Origin: AP-15 sp963796155
Lineage (GTDB): Bacteria > Pseudomonadota > Alphaproteobacteria > ATCC43930 > CGMCC-115725
DNA length: 64,000 nucleotides
Reading direction: 5' to 3'
Assembly: GCA_963796155.1 (NCBI GenBank)
Contig: CAWCKT010000057.1
Coordinates: 62,001-126,000 of the forward strand
Both the position numbers and the translations under genes were made by a program. Of the stretch, positions 28,495 through 36,180 are shown one piece after another. The number at the start of each line of letters is the position of its first letter. Within the stretch, counting starts at the first letter, position 1. A model generated the notes under the pieces. The model was not told the DNA's origin and did no database searches. It worked only from the letters and a program-made list of their open reading frames with translations.

Positions 28495-28788
28495 ATGCTC
28501 GAGAAGACAGCGTTTCGGTGGCCGCAGCCTAGTACGGTCGTTGGCCTAGGCGTCCTCGCCGGCTCGTTCTGCTATTTGGTTACCGGAGATCCGGTCTGGG
28601 CTGGTGTCACCGCCGCGGCGGTCAAGATCCTCGTTCCGGACAATACGCCGGGGGCGAACCAAGCGATCGAGACACTGGTACAACCAATTGGCGAGATGCT
28701 CAGATCAGGTGCGCAGCAAGCGCCTCTCGTCTCCGGCGATCGGAGAGTTGATCTGCAATCATCTTCGCGGGAGCCGCCGGAAAAATGA
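28495..28788 (+). CDS. Small membrane protein of the phage cluster
   Basis: A 97-residue protein with one or two hydrophobic segments at about residues 14-50 (TVVGLGVLAGSFCYLVTGDP, VWAGVTAAAVKILV). A polar C-terminal half follows, rich in Arg/Ser/Pro. Size and layout are compatible with a holin-like or membrane-anchor protein, but the location directly before the prohead protease is unusual for a holin. Function unknown. Confidence 0.5.
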   Translation: MLEKTAFRWPQPSTVVGLGVLAGSFCYLVTGDPVWAGVTAAAVKILVPDNTPGANQAIETLVQPIGEMLRSGAQQAPLVSGDRRVDLQSSSREPPEK

Positions 28789-28834
28789 CGAGCGACCGGA
28801 CGCACGCGCACAGCTCATTGGCGGGAAATTGATT

Positions 28835-31153
28835 ATGCGACTCTATGGCGCAATCCAGAAGGTCGAGCCTCAGGACGACGGAACCGTGCGGGTGCACGGG
28901 ATCGCATCGTCGGAGGTGGTGGACGACCAGGGTGAGATCGTGCGGGCCGACGCGATGCGCGCGGCGCTCCCGGACTACCTGCGGTTCCCGGCACTGCGTG
29001 AGATGCACCAGCTCTCGGCCGCCGGAACCACGCTCGAAGCCGAGGTCGGTGACGACGGCACGACCCGGATTGTCGCCCATGTCGTCGACCCGGTCGCGGT
29101 CGCCAAGGTCAGGAACCAGGTCTATCGCGGCTTTTCGATCGGGGGCCGGGTCACGCAGCGCGAGGCCGGCAACCCCAAGGCCATCACCGGGCTCGTCCTC
29201 AACGAAATCTCGCTCGTCGATCGTCCGGCGAACCCTGAGGCAATTTTTGACTGCTGGAAAGCATCAATCAATTCTGATGCGCATCGCGGCGAAGCAGAGC
29301 CGCGCCTCGCGGCGACGGCACCCGCTGCGCGAGAGCCATTCAACCCTCCGGTTCAAATCTGGGCTTGCGGCATGCCCGACCATCATCACCGCGCTAAGGG
29401 CGACGCGGTCAAATGTCTCGAGAAGCGGGCGGATACCGCACCAGATCTTCGCTCGCCGCACTCGGCGCGGGCGACATCCGAAGGATCGCCGGAGAACTGG
29501 CCGGAGGCCGCCGGCGCCAGGGAGGCCCAAGCCGCGATTGGTGCCGCAAAAAAGGCGATCGAGACCGCCCAGGGCGCACTCGCCAAGACCGAATCCCGGC
29601 AGAACCGTGACACACCCGACAGTTCGCTCGCGGACCAAGATGGGCTAAACTACGCCGATCCCGGCTACCAGCCGGACGGCAAGCCGCGTTACCCGGTCGA
29701 CACCGAGCGCCACATTCGCGCCGCCTGGAGCTGCATCAGCAAGCCCAGCAACGCTCGGCGTTATACCGCCGACCAGGTCAGGCGGATCAGAGCCGCTATC
29801 GTCGCTGCCTGGAAGGAAAAGATCGACATCGAAGGGCCGCCCTCGGCCGACAGCGGCGAGAAGGCATCGTCCGTCGCGTTGACCAAGGCGCTTTGGGATG
29901 TCGGCCATGTAGCTCGGATCATTTTGGAGCTCGACTGGCTGCAGGATGCGCTCGAGGTCGAGACAGCGATGGAGGGCGATAACTCAGCGCAGCCGGCCCG
30001 GCTGCAGGCGGTCATCGAGGAACTGTGCAGTTTTCTCAACGTGCTCGTAGCAGAAGAGACGGGCGAGATCCTCAGCGACGTGCAAATGGACGGCGGGTTC
30101 CCTCCCGAACGCGCGTCCGAATTGCTCGCAATGGCGGCCGGCGCGCCGGGAGCCGCGCGCATTGCTGCTCTCCTCAAGACAGGGAATCCGAACATGCAGA
30201 AGCTCGCCGCCGATCTGCTGACCAATGCCAAGCACTCGCAGGGTGACCAGGCCTTGGTGGACATGGCCCTCCACGCTTGCGACAGGTGCATGGAGATCGA
30301 CGGCCTATCGGCCAAGGAGAAGGCGCATTTGGCCGGGACCCGTGATCATCTGTGTGCGGCCGGCGCTATTCCGTCGAACATCTCGAGCGGCGACGCGGCA
30401 GGTAGCGTCGAGCACGTGGCGCCGCAGATTTACCCGCCGCCGGCGGAGTTTCGCACCGGCGACAATGCCACGGTCGACACGTCAAGAGGGCTTGGCGCCA
30501 TCGCGGCGCCACGTACCAAGCGCGGTCGCGCGCACCAGAACTTGATGGACATCGCCCATGAGTGCCTCGGCAAGCTGACCGGCGGCATGGCGTGCTCTTG
30601 GCCTTCGTCGAGTTCCGCGTCGGACACGGTTCCCGACGGCAGCGCTGGGGCCCAACAGGTCGCCAAGTCTGGTGCACGGCATTCCGCCGAGACGATGGGG
30701 CACCTGCGCGCGGCGCACGACCACCTGGTCGCCGCCGGCGCCGAATGCGGCGTTGCAAGCATCGGCGAGGAGGAGCACCAGGGTACTGAATTCGAGTCTG
30801 TCAAAGCTGCGCGGACCGGAGACCTTGCCAAGGTGCTGGCCGACGAACAGATCGAAAAGGCGGCGCTGCTCAAGGCGCTCGGCGACATCGTGCCGCTGCT
30901 CGACCGGCTGTCGAAGCGGGTCGACGACATCGCCCGCACTCCGCTTCCGCCACTGACGATTGCCAGAGGCAGCGTCTCGGTCTCCAAGCAGCAGGACGGC
31001 GGCAGCACCAGCGGCGGCGACAGCCAACTCTCGCCCGAAGCGATAGCGTCGGCGCTCGCCAAGATGAGCAAGGAGGAGCAGACGCTCACCCTGATCAAGG
31101 CGAGCTACGCCAATCCAATCCGGGTGCTCGGCGCAGCCCCGGACGAAGGCTGA
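28835..31153 (+). CDS. Prohead protease fused to a long helical extension
   Basis: A 772-residue protein. Residues 1-150 match caudoviral prohead proteases of the XkdF/HK97 U35-like type: VRVHGIASSEVVDDQGEIVR, YRGFSIGGRV and GLVLNEISLVDRPANPEA. Residues about 270-330 match a DUF6582-like module (YQPDGKPRYPVDTERHIRAA). The rest is helical with repeated motifs (MALHACDRCMEID... and IAHECLGKLTGG...; HLAGTRDHLCAAGA and HLRAAHDHLVAAGA). The C-terminus is coiled-coil-like. Usual proteases are 180-350 residues, so a built-in scaffold is likely. Start ATG 28835 has GGGA 8 bases upstream. Confidence 0.8.
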   Translation: MRLYGAIQKVEPQDDGTVRVHGIASSEVVDDQGEIVRADAMRAALPDYLRFPALREMHQLSAAGTTLEAEVGDDGTTRIVAHVVDPVAVAKVRNQVYRGFSIGGRVTQREAGNPKAITGLVLNEISLVDRPANPEAIFDCWKASINSDAHRGEAEPRLAATAPAAREPFNPPVQIWACGMPDHHHRAKGDAVKCLEKRADTAPDLRSPHSARATSEGSPENWPEAAGAREAQAAIGAAKKAIETAQGALAKTESRQNRDTPDSSLADQDGLNYADPGYQPDGKPRYPVDTERHIRAAWSCISKPSNARRYTADQVRRIRAAIVAAWKEKIDIEGPPSADSGEKASSVALTKALWDVGHVARIILELDWLQDALEVETAMEGDNSAQPARLQAVIEELCSFLNVLVAEETGEILSDVQMDGGFPPERASELLAMAAGAPGAARIAALLKTGNPNMQKLAADLLTNAKHSQGDQALVDMALHACDRCMEIDGLSAKEKAHLAGTRDHLCAAGAIPSNISSGDAAGSVEHVAPQIYPPPAEFRTGDNATVDTSRGLGAIAAPRTKRGRAHQNLMDIAHECLGKLTGGMACSWPSSSSASDTVPDGSAGAQQVAKSGARHSAETMGHLRAAHDHLVAAGAECGVASIGEEEHQGTEFESVKAARTGDLAKVLADEQIEKAALLKALGDIVPLLDRLSKRVDDIARTPLPPLTIARGSVSVSKQQDGGSTSGGDSQLSPEAIASALAKMSKEEQTLTLIKASYANPIRVLGAAPDEG

Positions 31154-31167
31154 CCGGTGCCCGCGCG

Positions 31168-31332
31168 GTGCAGACTGTCGGCCTCGTAGTGTTTGACCCG
31201 AAGTTAGAAGGTGTAAAATCGGTAGGTACCGCTCAACTGACTAGACGGCTGCGCACCGTCGTTCTCGGCACCTACCCTGCTGAGCGCAATCTCATCACGG
31301 CACTCGGCAAGCTGTACCAATTGCCAGCATAA
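31168..31332 (+). CDS. Possible 54-residue ORF before the capsid gene
   Basis: From a GTG at 31168 the frame encodes QTVGLVVFDPKLEGVKSVGT and continues to LGKLYQLPA and a TAA. The amino-acid pattern looks protein-like (amphipathic, KL/RL-rich), and base use is lower in GC than the flanks. No ribosome-binding site is visible before this GTG or the alternative GTG at 31189. It could equally be noncoding leader RNA of the capsid gene. Confidence 0.3.
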   Translation: MQTVGLVVFDPKLEGVKSVGTAQLTRRLRTVVLGTYPAERNLITALGKLYQLPA

Positions 31333-31387
31333 CGCACACCCCATCCGGTCTTATTGCGGGGCCCCGCTTCGCCATAAGGCCGTCGCC

Positions 31388-31410
31388 AAGCCCGGCCTAC
31401 GGCCGGGCTT
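31388..31410 (+). terminator. Perfect hairpin just upstream of the capsid gene
   Basis: AAGCCCGGCC (31388-31397) and GGCCGGGCTT (31401-31410) form a perfect 10-bp stem with a three-base loop. There is only a short pyrimidine stretch after it. The capsid ribosome-binding site GGGAGGA starts 18 bases later. It may be an attenuator/terminator that lowers read-through from the upstream genes, or an mRNA 5'-end stabiliser for the capsid transcript. Confidence 0.5.
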
Positions 31411-31441
31411 TCCGTTGCCCCCCATCCGGGAGGACTATTCG

Positions 31442-32941
31442 ATGAATTCGATCACTCAGGAATCGCTGGAGCTTTTGAAAGGGGCTCTCGCCAAGCCGGA
31501 CGACGCGCTCGCCAAGTCGATCTCGACCGCGACGGGTCTGCTCGCCTATGACCTGCAGGCGCCGGCCAAGAACCTCTATCCTTTCGTAACGCCGATCAGG
31601 AACGCGATGCCCCGCGTTGGCGGCGGCACGGGCTCGGCCACAAACTGGCGCCAGGTCAACGCCATCATCGGCTCCGGTTTCGACAGCATGGGCTGGGTCC
31701 CGGAAGGCCAACGCTCTGGCCAGATGTCCTATTCGACCTCCAATAAATCAGCCACTTACGTGACGATCGGCGAAGAGGACGCGGCGACCTTCGAGGCGAT
31801 TTCCGCCGGCCGCCAGTTCGAGGATATTCAGGCGCGAATGACCTTCCGCCTGTTGCAGAAGATGATGCTCAAGGAGGAAATGGCGATCCTCGCCGGCAAC
31901 GCCTCACTGAGCCTAGGCACGCCGGCAACCCCGACTTTGTCGGCATCGGGCAGCAGCGCGACGCTGCCTGCGGCAACCTACTTCGTCAAGGTGGTCGGCC
32001 TGACCCTCGAGGGCTACCAGAATTCGAGCGTGGTGAACGGCGTCGCCGTCTCGGTGACCGTCACCGGTGCCGACGGCAAGAGCTATATGCTGTCCGGCGG
32101 CTCGTCGAACATCAGTGCGGAGGCGAGCCAGGCGGTAACCCTCGGCCAGACCCTGTTCTGCAGCGTTGCCGCAATGCAGGGCGCCGTAGCCTATGCCTGG
32201 TATGTCTCGACATCCTCCGGTACCGAGACCTTGCAGGCGATCACGACGATCAACAGCCTTGCCATCACCGCGCCGCTCAGCACCGGCAACCAGTCGCAGA
32301 CTGCGATCACCAGCGACAACTCGGCCAATTCCAACTATGCCTATGACGGGCTGTTGACGACTGCGCTCAAACCGGGTTCGAACGCCTATGTCAATATCAT
32401 GCCGGTCGGCACGGCGGGGACTGGAACACCCCTGACCGCTTCGGGACGCGGCTCGGTCGTCGAAATCGACACGATGTTCCAGAAGATGTGGGATAATTTC
32501 GAGCTGTCGCCGACCGTCCTCTACGTCAACTCTCAAGAGCTCAAGAACATCACCAGCAAGGTGCTGTCGAACGCGTCTGGTCCGTTGCTGCGCTTCGATT
32601 CTCCTGCAGACGGCAGCGCCGGCGAGTACCAGGTGACTGCGTCCGGAGTGGTGCAGTTCTACTTCAACCCATTCGCGATCAATGGCGGGCTCCGGATCCC
32701 GATCAGAATCCACCCGCGCGTGCCGCCGGGCACGATCATCGGCTGGGCAGAGAACCTGCCGATCCAGTACCAGTCGAACGAAGTGCCGAACGTCGCCGAG
32801 ATTAAGACCCGGCAAGATTATTACGAGATAGACTGGCCGCTCGTCACGCGCCAGCGCCAAGTCGGCGTCTATTGCGAGGAAGTGCTGGCCTGCTATGCGC
32901 CGTTCGCAATGGGTGTCATCTGCAACATTGGGAACGGGTGA
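31442..32941 (+). CDS. Major capsid protein with an inserted Ig-like domain
   Basis: A 499-residue capsid protein. The N-terminal part (LESLELLKG-type arm, SATNWRQVNAIIGSGFDSMG, ARMTFRLLQKMMLKEEMAIL) and the C-terminal part (FQKMWDNFELSPTVLYVNSQ, IRIHPRVPPGTIIGW, TRQDYYEIDWPLVTRQRQ) make up the shell fold. Between about residues 160 and 280 lies a Ser/Thr/Ala-rich beta domain (ATYFVKVVGLTLEGYQNSS), which looks like an inserted Ig/fibronectin-type domain. The ATG at 31442 has GGGAGGA 7 bases upstream, one of the strongest ribosome-binding sites in the window. The order protease-capsid-connector supports the call. Confidence 0.88.
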   Translation: MNSITQESLELLKGALAKPDDALAKSISTATGLLAYDLQAPAKNLYPFVTPIRNAMPRVGGGTGSATNWRQVNAIIGSGFDSMGWVPEGQRSGQMSYSTSNKSATYVTIGEEDAATFEAISAGRQFEDIQARMTFRLLQKMMLKEEMAILAGNASLSLGTPATPTLSASGSSATLPAATYFVKVVGLTLEGYQNSSVVNGVAVSVTVTGADGKSYMLSGGSSNISAEASQAVTLGQTLFCSVAAMQGAVAYAWYVSTSSGTETLQAITTINSLAITAPLSTGNQSQTAITSDNSANSNYAYDGLLTTALKPGSNAYVNIMPVGTAGTGTPLTASGRGSVVEIDTMFQKMWDNFELSPTVLYVNSQELKNITSKVLSNASGPLLRFDSPADGSAGEYQVTASGVVQFYFNPFAINGGLRIPIRIHPRVPPGTIIGWAENLPIQYQSNEVPNVAEIKTRQDYYEIDWPLVTRQRQVGVYCEEVLACYAPFAMGVICNIGNG

Positions 32942-33078
32942 TCCCGGTGCCTGAGAATGGCGCACCTATCATGCGCCAGGAAGTGCCTGTCGCGTCAGCC
33001 CCTGGGTTCGACCCGGGGCGTCGCGCGGTGCCGAGGCAACCCACGGCTGTCCAAAGCGCTTCATTCACGAAAGGCTGA
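32938..33078 (+). CDS. Small 46-residue protein after the capsid gene
   Basis: The GTG at 32938 overlaps the capsid stop codon (GTGA), and the frame ends 4 bases before the GTG of the connector gene at 33083. It encodes MIPVPENGAPIMRQEVPVAS, then a Pro/Arg-rich stretch ending QSASFTKG. The tight junctions on both sides argue for translation. No family is recognised. A strong hairpin (32998-33019) lies inside the frame. Confidence 0.45.
   Translation: MIPVPENGAPIMRQEVPVASAPGFDPGRRAVPRQPTAVQSASFTKG
32998..33019 (+). other. Inverted repeat after the capsid gene
   Basis: GCCCCTGG (32998-33005) pairs with CCCGGGGC (33012-33019), with one mismatch and a GTTCGA loop. No T-run follows, so it is not a classical terminator. 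It may moderate transcription or mRNA decay after the highly expressed capsid gene. The loop imitates a tRNA T-loop, but no tRNA is present. Confidence 0.4.
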
Positions 33079-33082
33079 TCTC

Positions 33083-33772
33083 GTGGCGTTTGGCGATCTG
33101 ACGACACTCGCCGATGTAAAGGCGTGGCTGCAGACGGGACAGAGCGCCTTTCCTGCGACCGACGACGCGTTGTTGACGCGTTTGATCACCGCGGCGAGCC
33201 AATTCATACAGACTTGGCTCAACCGGCAGATCGCCTCGCAGGATTGGGTCGAGACTCGAGATGGCCTCGGGAACGCCCTCGGCCCGTACGACGTGCGATA
33301 CCAATTCGCGGCATTCCCGGTGAGCGCCGTCAGCCTCGTTGTCGTCGATGGCCTGACAATTCCGCCAATCCCGGCTTCCCCGCCGGCACCACCGGAGATC
33401 GCTGCCATCAGTACATTTGCGACCCAGGCGGGCTATCTCTTTACGCCGACGCAGCTGGTGATCAGGGGGTATGCAGTGCCACGAAAGGCGGCGTGCGTGA
33501 CCCTGCAATATACCGCAGGCTATGCGGTGACACCGCCTGACCTGGCCCAAGCCTGCATCGAGCTCGTCGCACTGCGTTACCGTGAACGCAGCCGCATCGG
33601 CGAGGTCGCGCGGGCGATCGGCGGTGGCGAGACCGTGTCGTATTCGCAAAAGGATATGAGCGACCCGATAAAGACTCTGATCCAGCAATACCGCATCGTG
33701 GCGCCGATCGCCGGTTTCCTGATAGTGGCGCAGACCCAAACAGATACGGCGACGCTCGCGGGTGTCGTGTGA
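33083..33772 (+). CDS. Phage head-tail connector protein (gp6-like)
   Basis: A 229-residue protein starting at GTG 33083 with GAAAGG 8 bases upstream. FGDLTTLADVKAWLQTGQSA and LLTRLITAASQFIQTWLNRQ are the helical start of the HK97 gp6/YqbG connector family. The rest includes YDVRYQFAAFPVSAVSLVVV and the helix LAQACIELVALRYRERSRIG. It forms a ring below the portal. Its stop overlaps the next start (GTGA). Confidence 0.8.
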   Translation: MAFGDLTTLADVKAWLQTGQSAFPATDDALLTRLITAASQFIQTWLNRQIASQDWVETRDGLGNALGPYDVRYQFAAFPVSAVSLVVVDGLTIPPIPASPPAPPEIAAISTFATQAGYLFTPTQLVIRGYAVPRKAACVTLQYTAGYAVTPPDLAQACIELVALRYRERSRIGEVARAIGGGETVSYSQKDMSDPIKTLIQQYRIVAPIAGFLIVAQTQTDTATLAGVV

Positions 33773-34251
33773 TTACGGCCTATCTCGTCGGCGATGAGCA
33801 GTTGCTGGAGCGACTGCGCGCACTGCCTGACGCAATCAATTTGGGGCTCCTTCGCGGGATCACCCGGCTCGGAATCGAGCTTCAGAGCGACGTGCAGCAG
33901 GACAAGCTGAGCGGTCAAGTGCTCAGGAGCCGTACCGGATTACTGAGGTCGAGCATTGACCTCCGGGTCGATCAAAGCGGCGGTGCGATCACCGCGAGCG
34001 TCTTTAGCGACAGCCGATATGCCGGTGTCCAGGAATACGGGTTTGCCGGAACGGTCAGCGTGAGGGCCAGCCTTCGCCGTATCAGGGAGGCTTTCGGTCG
34101 GCCAATCGCCGAGAAGACGATCAGCGTGCGGGCGCACGATCGCCGCATGGATCTCCCGGAACGCTCTTTCCTGCGCTCGGCGCTCGAGGACATGACGCCG
34201 GCGATCCGCGACGGTGTGGAGGCGGCTCTGGCGGAGGCGGTATCGCAATGA
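33769..34251 (+). CDS. HK97 gp10-like head-tail/tail-completion protein
   Basis: A 160-residue protein beginning at GTG 33769, overlapping the previous stop. LLRGITRLGIELQSDVQQDK, RSRTGLLRSSIDLRVD and YAGVQEYGFAGTVSVRASLR follow the HK97 gp10 pattern, including the Y-x-x-x-x-E-Y/F-G signature. The C-terminal RMDLPERSFLRSALEDM is also typical. It should act at the head-tail interface. Confidence 0.83.
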   Translation: MITAYLVGDEQLLERLRALPDAINLGLLRGITRLGIELQSDVQQDKLSGQVLRSRTGLLRSSIDLRVDQSGGAITASVFSDSRYAGVQEYGFAGTVSVRASLRRIREAFGRPIAEKTISVRAHDRRMDLPERSFLRSALEDMTPAIRDGVEAALAEAVSQ

Positions 34252-34291
34252 TTGCGTTGGACATGGGTTTCCCACGGTGGGAGAACGGCCG

Positions 34292-34726
34292 GTGATCGTC
34301 CGCGAGTCGATCTATGCTGCACTCTGGGCGCTTGGGGCCGGTGCGGCGAGCTTCGCCAGCGCGAACCGGCGGCTGCGACATTGGGCAGACGTGGCCCCGG
34401 CCGAGCAGCCCGCGTTGTTCATGAGCGAAAAGGGCGGGCACGCTGTGACCAAGGCGCTCGGGGCGCCGATCGTGTGGACGCTCTATGCCGATTTCTATGT
34501 CTACGTCCATTCGAGCGATCCCTACTTGGCGCCGGCAATGGTTCTGAACCCGTTGCTCGACGCGCTCGAAGCGGCACTGGCGCCGTCGCCGGCGACAGGC
34601 ATTCAGAACCTCGGATTGCCCGCGATGGTGCAGCACGCCTACATCGCCGGAAAGATCGAGACGGACGAAGGCGTTCTCGGCGATCAGGCGATCGCAATCT
34701 TTCCGGTCGAGATCCTATGCGTCTGA
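34292..34726 (+). CDS. Tail terminator-like protein
   Basis: A 144-residue protein starting at GTG 34292 with GGGAG about 10 bases upstream. Its order (after the gp10-like gene, before the tail tube) and the alpha/beta pattern RESIYAALWALGAGAASFAS...NPLLDALEAALAP...QHAYIAGKIETDEG match small tail-terminator proteins of siphophages and GTAs. Assignment is mainly from position and size. Confidence 0.65.
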   Translation: MIVRESIYAALWALGAGAASFASANRRLRHWADVAPAEQPALFMSEKGGHAVTKALGAPIVWTLYADFYVYVHSSDPYLAPAMVLNPLLDALEAALAPSPATGIQNLGLPAMVQHAYIAGKIETDEGVLGDQAIAIFPVEILCV

Positions 34727-34775
34727 GACCACGCTGCCCGAACGGCACCAGCTGACTGCTCGTAGGAGGATTCCG

Positions 34776-35006
34776 ATGCCCGTGGAGGATACCGGCGGGA
34801 GTCCGCCGTTTCCCGAGGATATTGAGCAAAGTCCGACCGCCCCGGGAAATAGGGTCGCTTCGATCGACCAGCTGATCGAGCGTTGGTGGCAGGACCATTT
34901 TCCGGGCTCGGCGATCGCGCGCGAAACGCAGGCCTGGAATGTCGCCTACGCGGCCAAGGAGACGCTGAAGCAGCTTTTGAAAAGGGAGTATGTGAGATGC
35001 AATTGA
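34776..35006 (+). CDS. Small phage protein between tail terminator and tail tube
   Basis: A 76-residue protein, acidic and proline-rich at the N-terminus and helical at the C-terminus (IDQLIERWWQDHFPGSAIAR, AAKETLKQLLKREY). AGGAGG at 34765-34770 precedes the ATG by 5 bases. It overlaps the start of the tail-tube gene by 10 bases, implying coupled translation. Function unknown. Confidence 0.6.
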   Translation: MPVEDTGGSPPFPEDIEQSPTAPGNRVASIDQLIERWWQDHFPGSAIARETQAWNVAYAAKETLKQLLKREYVRCN

Positions 35007-35743
35007 GCTTCGGCTCGGGTGCGGTTTGGGGCGAACGTACCGATGTGACCGGTTCCGGGATCGGCCCGCGTCAGTTCGGCGTGCTCCAAGATATCCAGAT
35101 CGACTTCGATTGGACCGACAAGCCGCTGTATGGCCAACTTCAGTTTCCCGTGGCGATCGCCCGCGGCCAGGGCAAGATCACCGGCAAAGCGAAATTCGCC
35201 CAGATCCTCGGGTTGCTGTATTCCGACATCTTCTTTGGGCTGACCCCGGCCACCGGCCAGTTCGCCGTCTCGCAGCTCGAGGCCGCGAGCGTACCAGCGA
35301 CGACGCCTTATACGGTGACCGTCGCCAATGCAGTCGATTACAACGATGATCTCGGCGTCGTCTACGCCGCCACCGGCAAGCGCTTCAACCGGGTGACGAC
35401 CCCCTCGGCAGCCGGTCAATACTCCGTAAATTTCGCTACCGGGATCTATACCTTTTCGTCCGCCGATGCGAGTGCTGCCGTATTGATCTCGTACACTTAC
35501 AGCCTGACAACGTCGGGCAGCAGGCTCACGATCACCAACCAAGTCATGGGGACGACGCCGACTTTCAAGGCGACGTTTTACACAACCTATGCCGGCAGCG
35601 GGACGGCCTTGCGCCTCAATGCCTGCATGGCCGACAAATTGTCGCTGCCAACCAAAGTCGACGACTGGACAATCCAAGAGCTCGACTTCTCGGCTTTCGC
35701 TGATGCTTCAGGCACAATCGGTTATCTGAGCACGGTGGAATAA
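34997..35743 (+). CDS. Phage tail tube protein
   Basis: A 248-residue protein starting MQLSFGSGAVWGERTDVTGS, with GGGAG at 34984-34988. IGPRQFGVLQDIQIDFDWTD and KPLYGQLQFPVAIARGQGKI are typical of the tail-tube fold in this GTA-like group. The middle (AATGKRFNRVTTPSAAGQYS...ISYTYS) reads as an Ig-like insertion, and the end returns to the tube fold (LPTKVDDWTIQELDFSAFAD). The gene is followed directly (TAATG) by the tail assembly chaperone. Confidence 0.8.
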   Translation: MQLSFGSGAVWGERTDVTGSGIGPRQFGVLQDIQIDFDWTDKPLYGQLQFPVAIARGQGKITGKAKFAQILGLLYSDIFFGLTPATGQFAVSQLEAASVPATTPYTVTVANAVDYNDDLGVVYAATGKRFNRVTTPSAAGQYSVNFATGIYTFSSADASAAVLISYTYSLTTSGSRLTITNQVMGTTPTFKATFYTTYAGSGTALRLNACMADKLSLPTKVDDWTIQELDFSAFADASGTIGYLSTVE

Positions 35744-36180
35744 TGATCCCCGGCGTGACGATAACGATGGGCGGCCGGGATTGGCTGATCCCTCCGCTCA
35801 CGCTCGGCCAACTCCGCCGCCTGATGCCCAAGGTGCGTCAACTGACCGAGATCGGCGCATCAATGGGCGAGGCGCAGATCGGCGTGCTCGTCGAAATCGT
35901 CGCCGCGGCGGTGCAGCGCAACTATCCCGATGCAACGGCAGACATGGTCGAGAACCTGCTCGATCTTGGCAATGCCAATGCTGTGCTGAATGCGGTTCTT
36001 ACCGGCTCGGGGTTAAAGTCACGCGATAACCGCGTGGGGGAAGCGGCAGCCCCCAGGCCCAGCCTGGGGGCAAACTCAGCGAACGCGGGGGCATCTCCGG
36101 ACTCGGTCCAGAGAGTGCCGACGGCTGGGGACACATTTATGGCCTCCTCGCCACCGCCTGCGGCTATAGCTACCGCATAA
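35743..36180 (+). CDS. Tail assembly chaperone, zero-frame product (gpG-like)
   Basis: A 145-residue protein: MIPGVTITMGGRDWLIPPLT, LGQLRRLMPKVRQL, then NLLDLGNANAVLNAVLTGSG. It matches small tail assembly chaperones placed between tail tube and tape measure. The last 45 residues are Ala/Pro/Ser-rich and low in pattern, as expected where ribosomes may leave the frame. Three GGGGG runs occur in this part, at 36036-36040, 36066-36070 and 36087-36091. A -1 slip at any of them would join the overlapping frame that ends at 36461. Confidence 0.75.
   Translation: MIPGVTITMGGRDWLIPPLTLGQLRRLMPKVRQLTEIGASMGEAQIGVLVEIVAAAVQRNYPDATADMVENLLDLGNANAVLNAVLTGSGLKSRDNRVGEAAAPRPSLGANSANAGASPDSVQRVPTAGDTFMASSPPPAAIATA

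Noticed and set aside
29349..29366. GGTTCAAATC resembling a tRNA T-loop
   Set aside because: It lies inside the protease coding sequence, and no matching acceptor stem exists upstream.
32994..33022. T-arm-like GGGTTCGACCC suggesting a tRNA
   Set aside because: The stem does not pair as a tRNA T-arm should, and no acceptor, D- or anticodon arm is found around it. It is better read as a plain hairpin.
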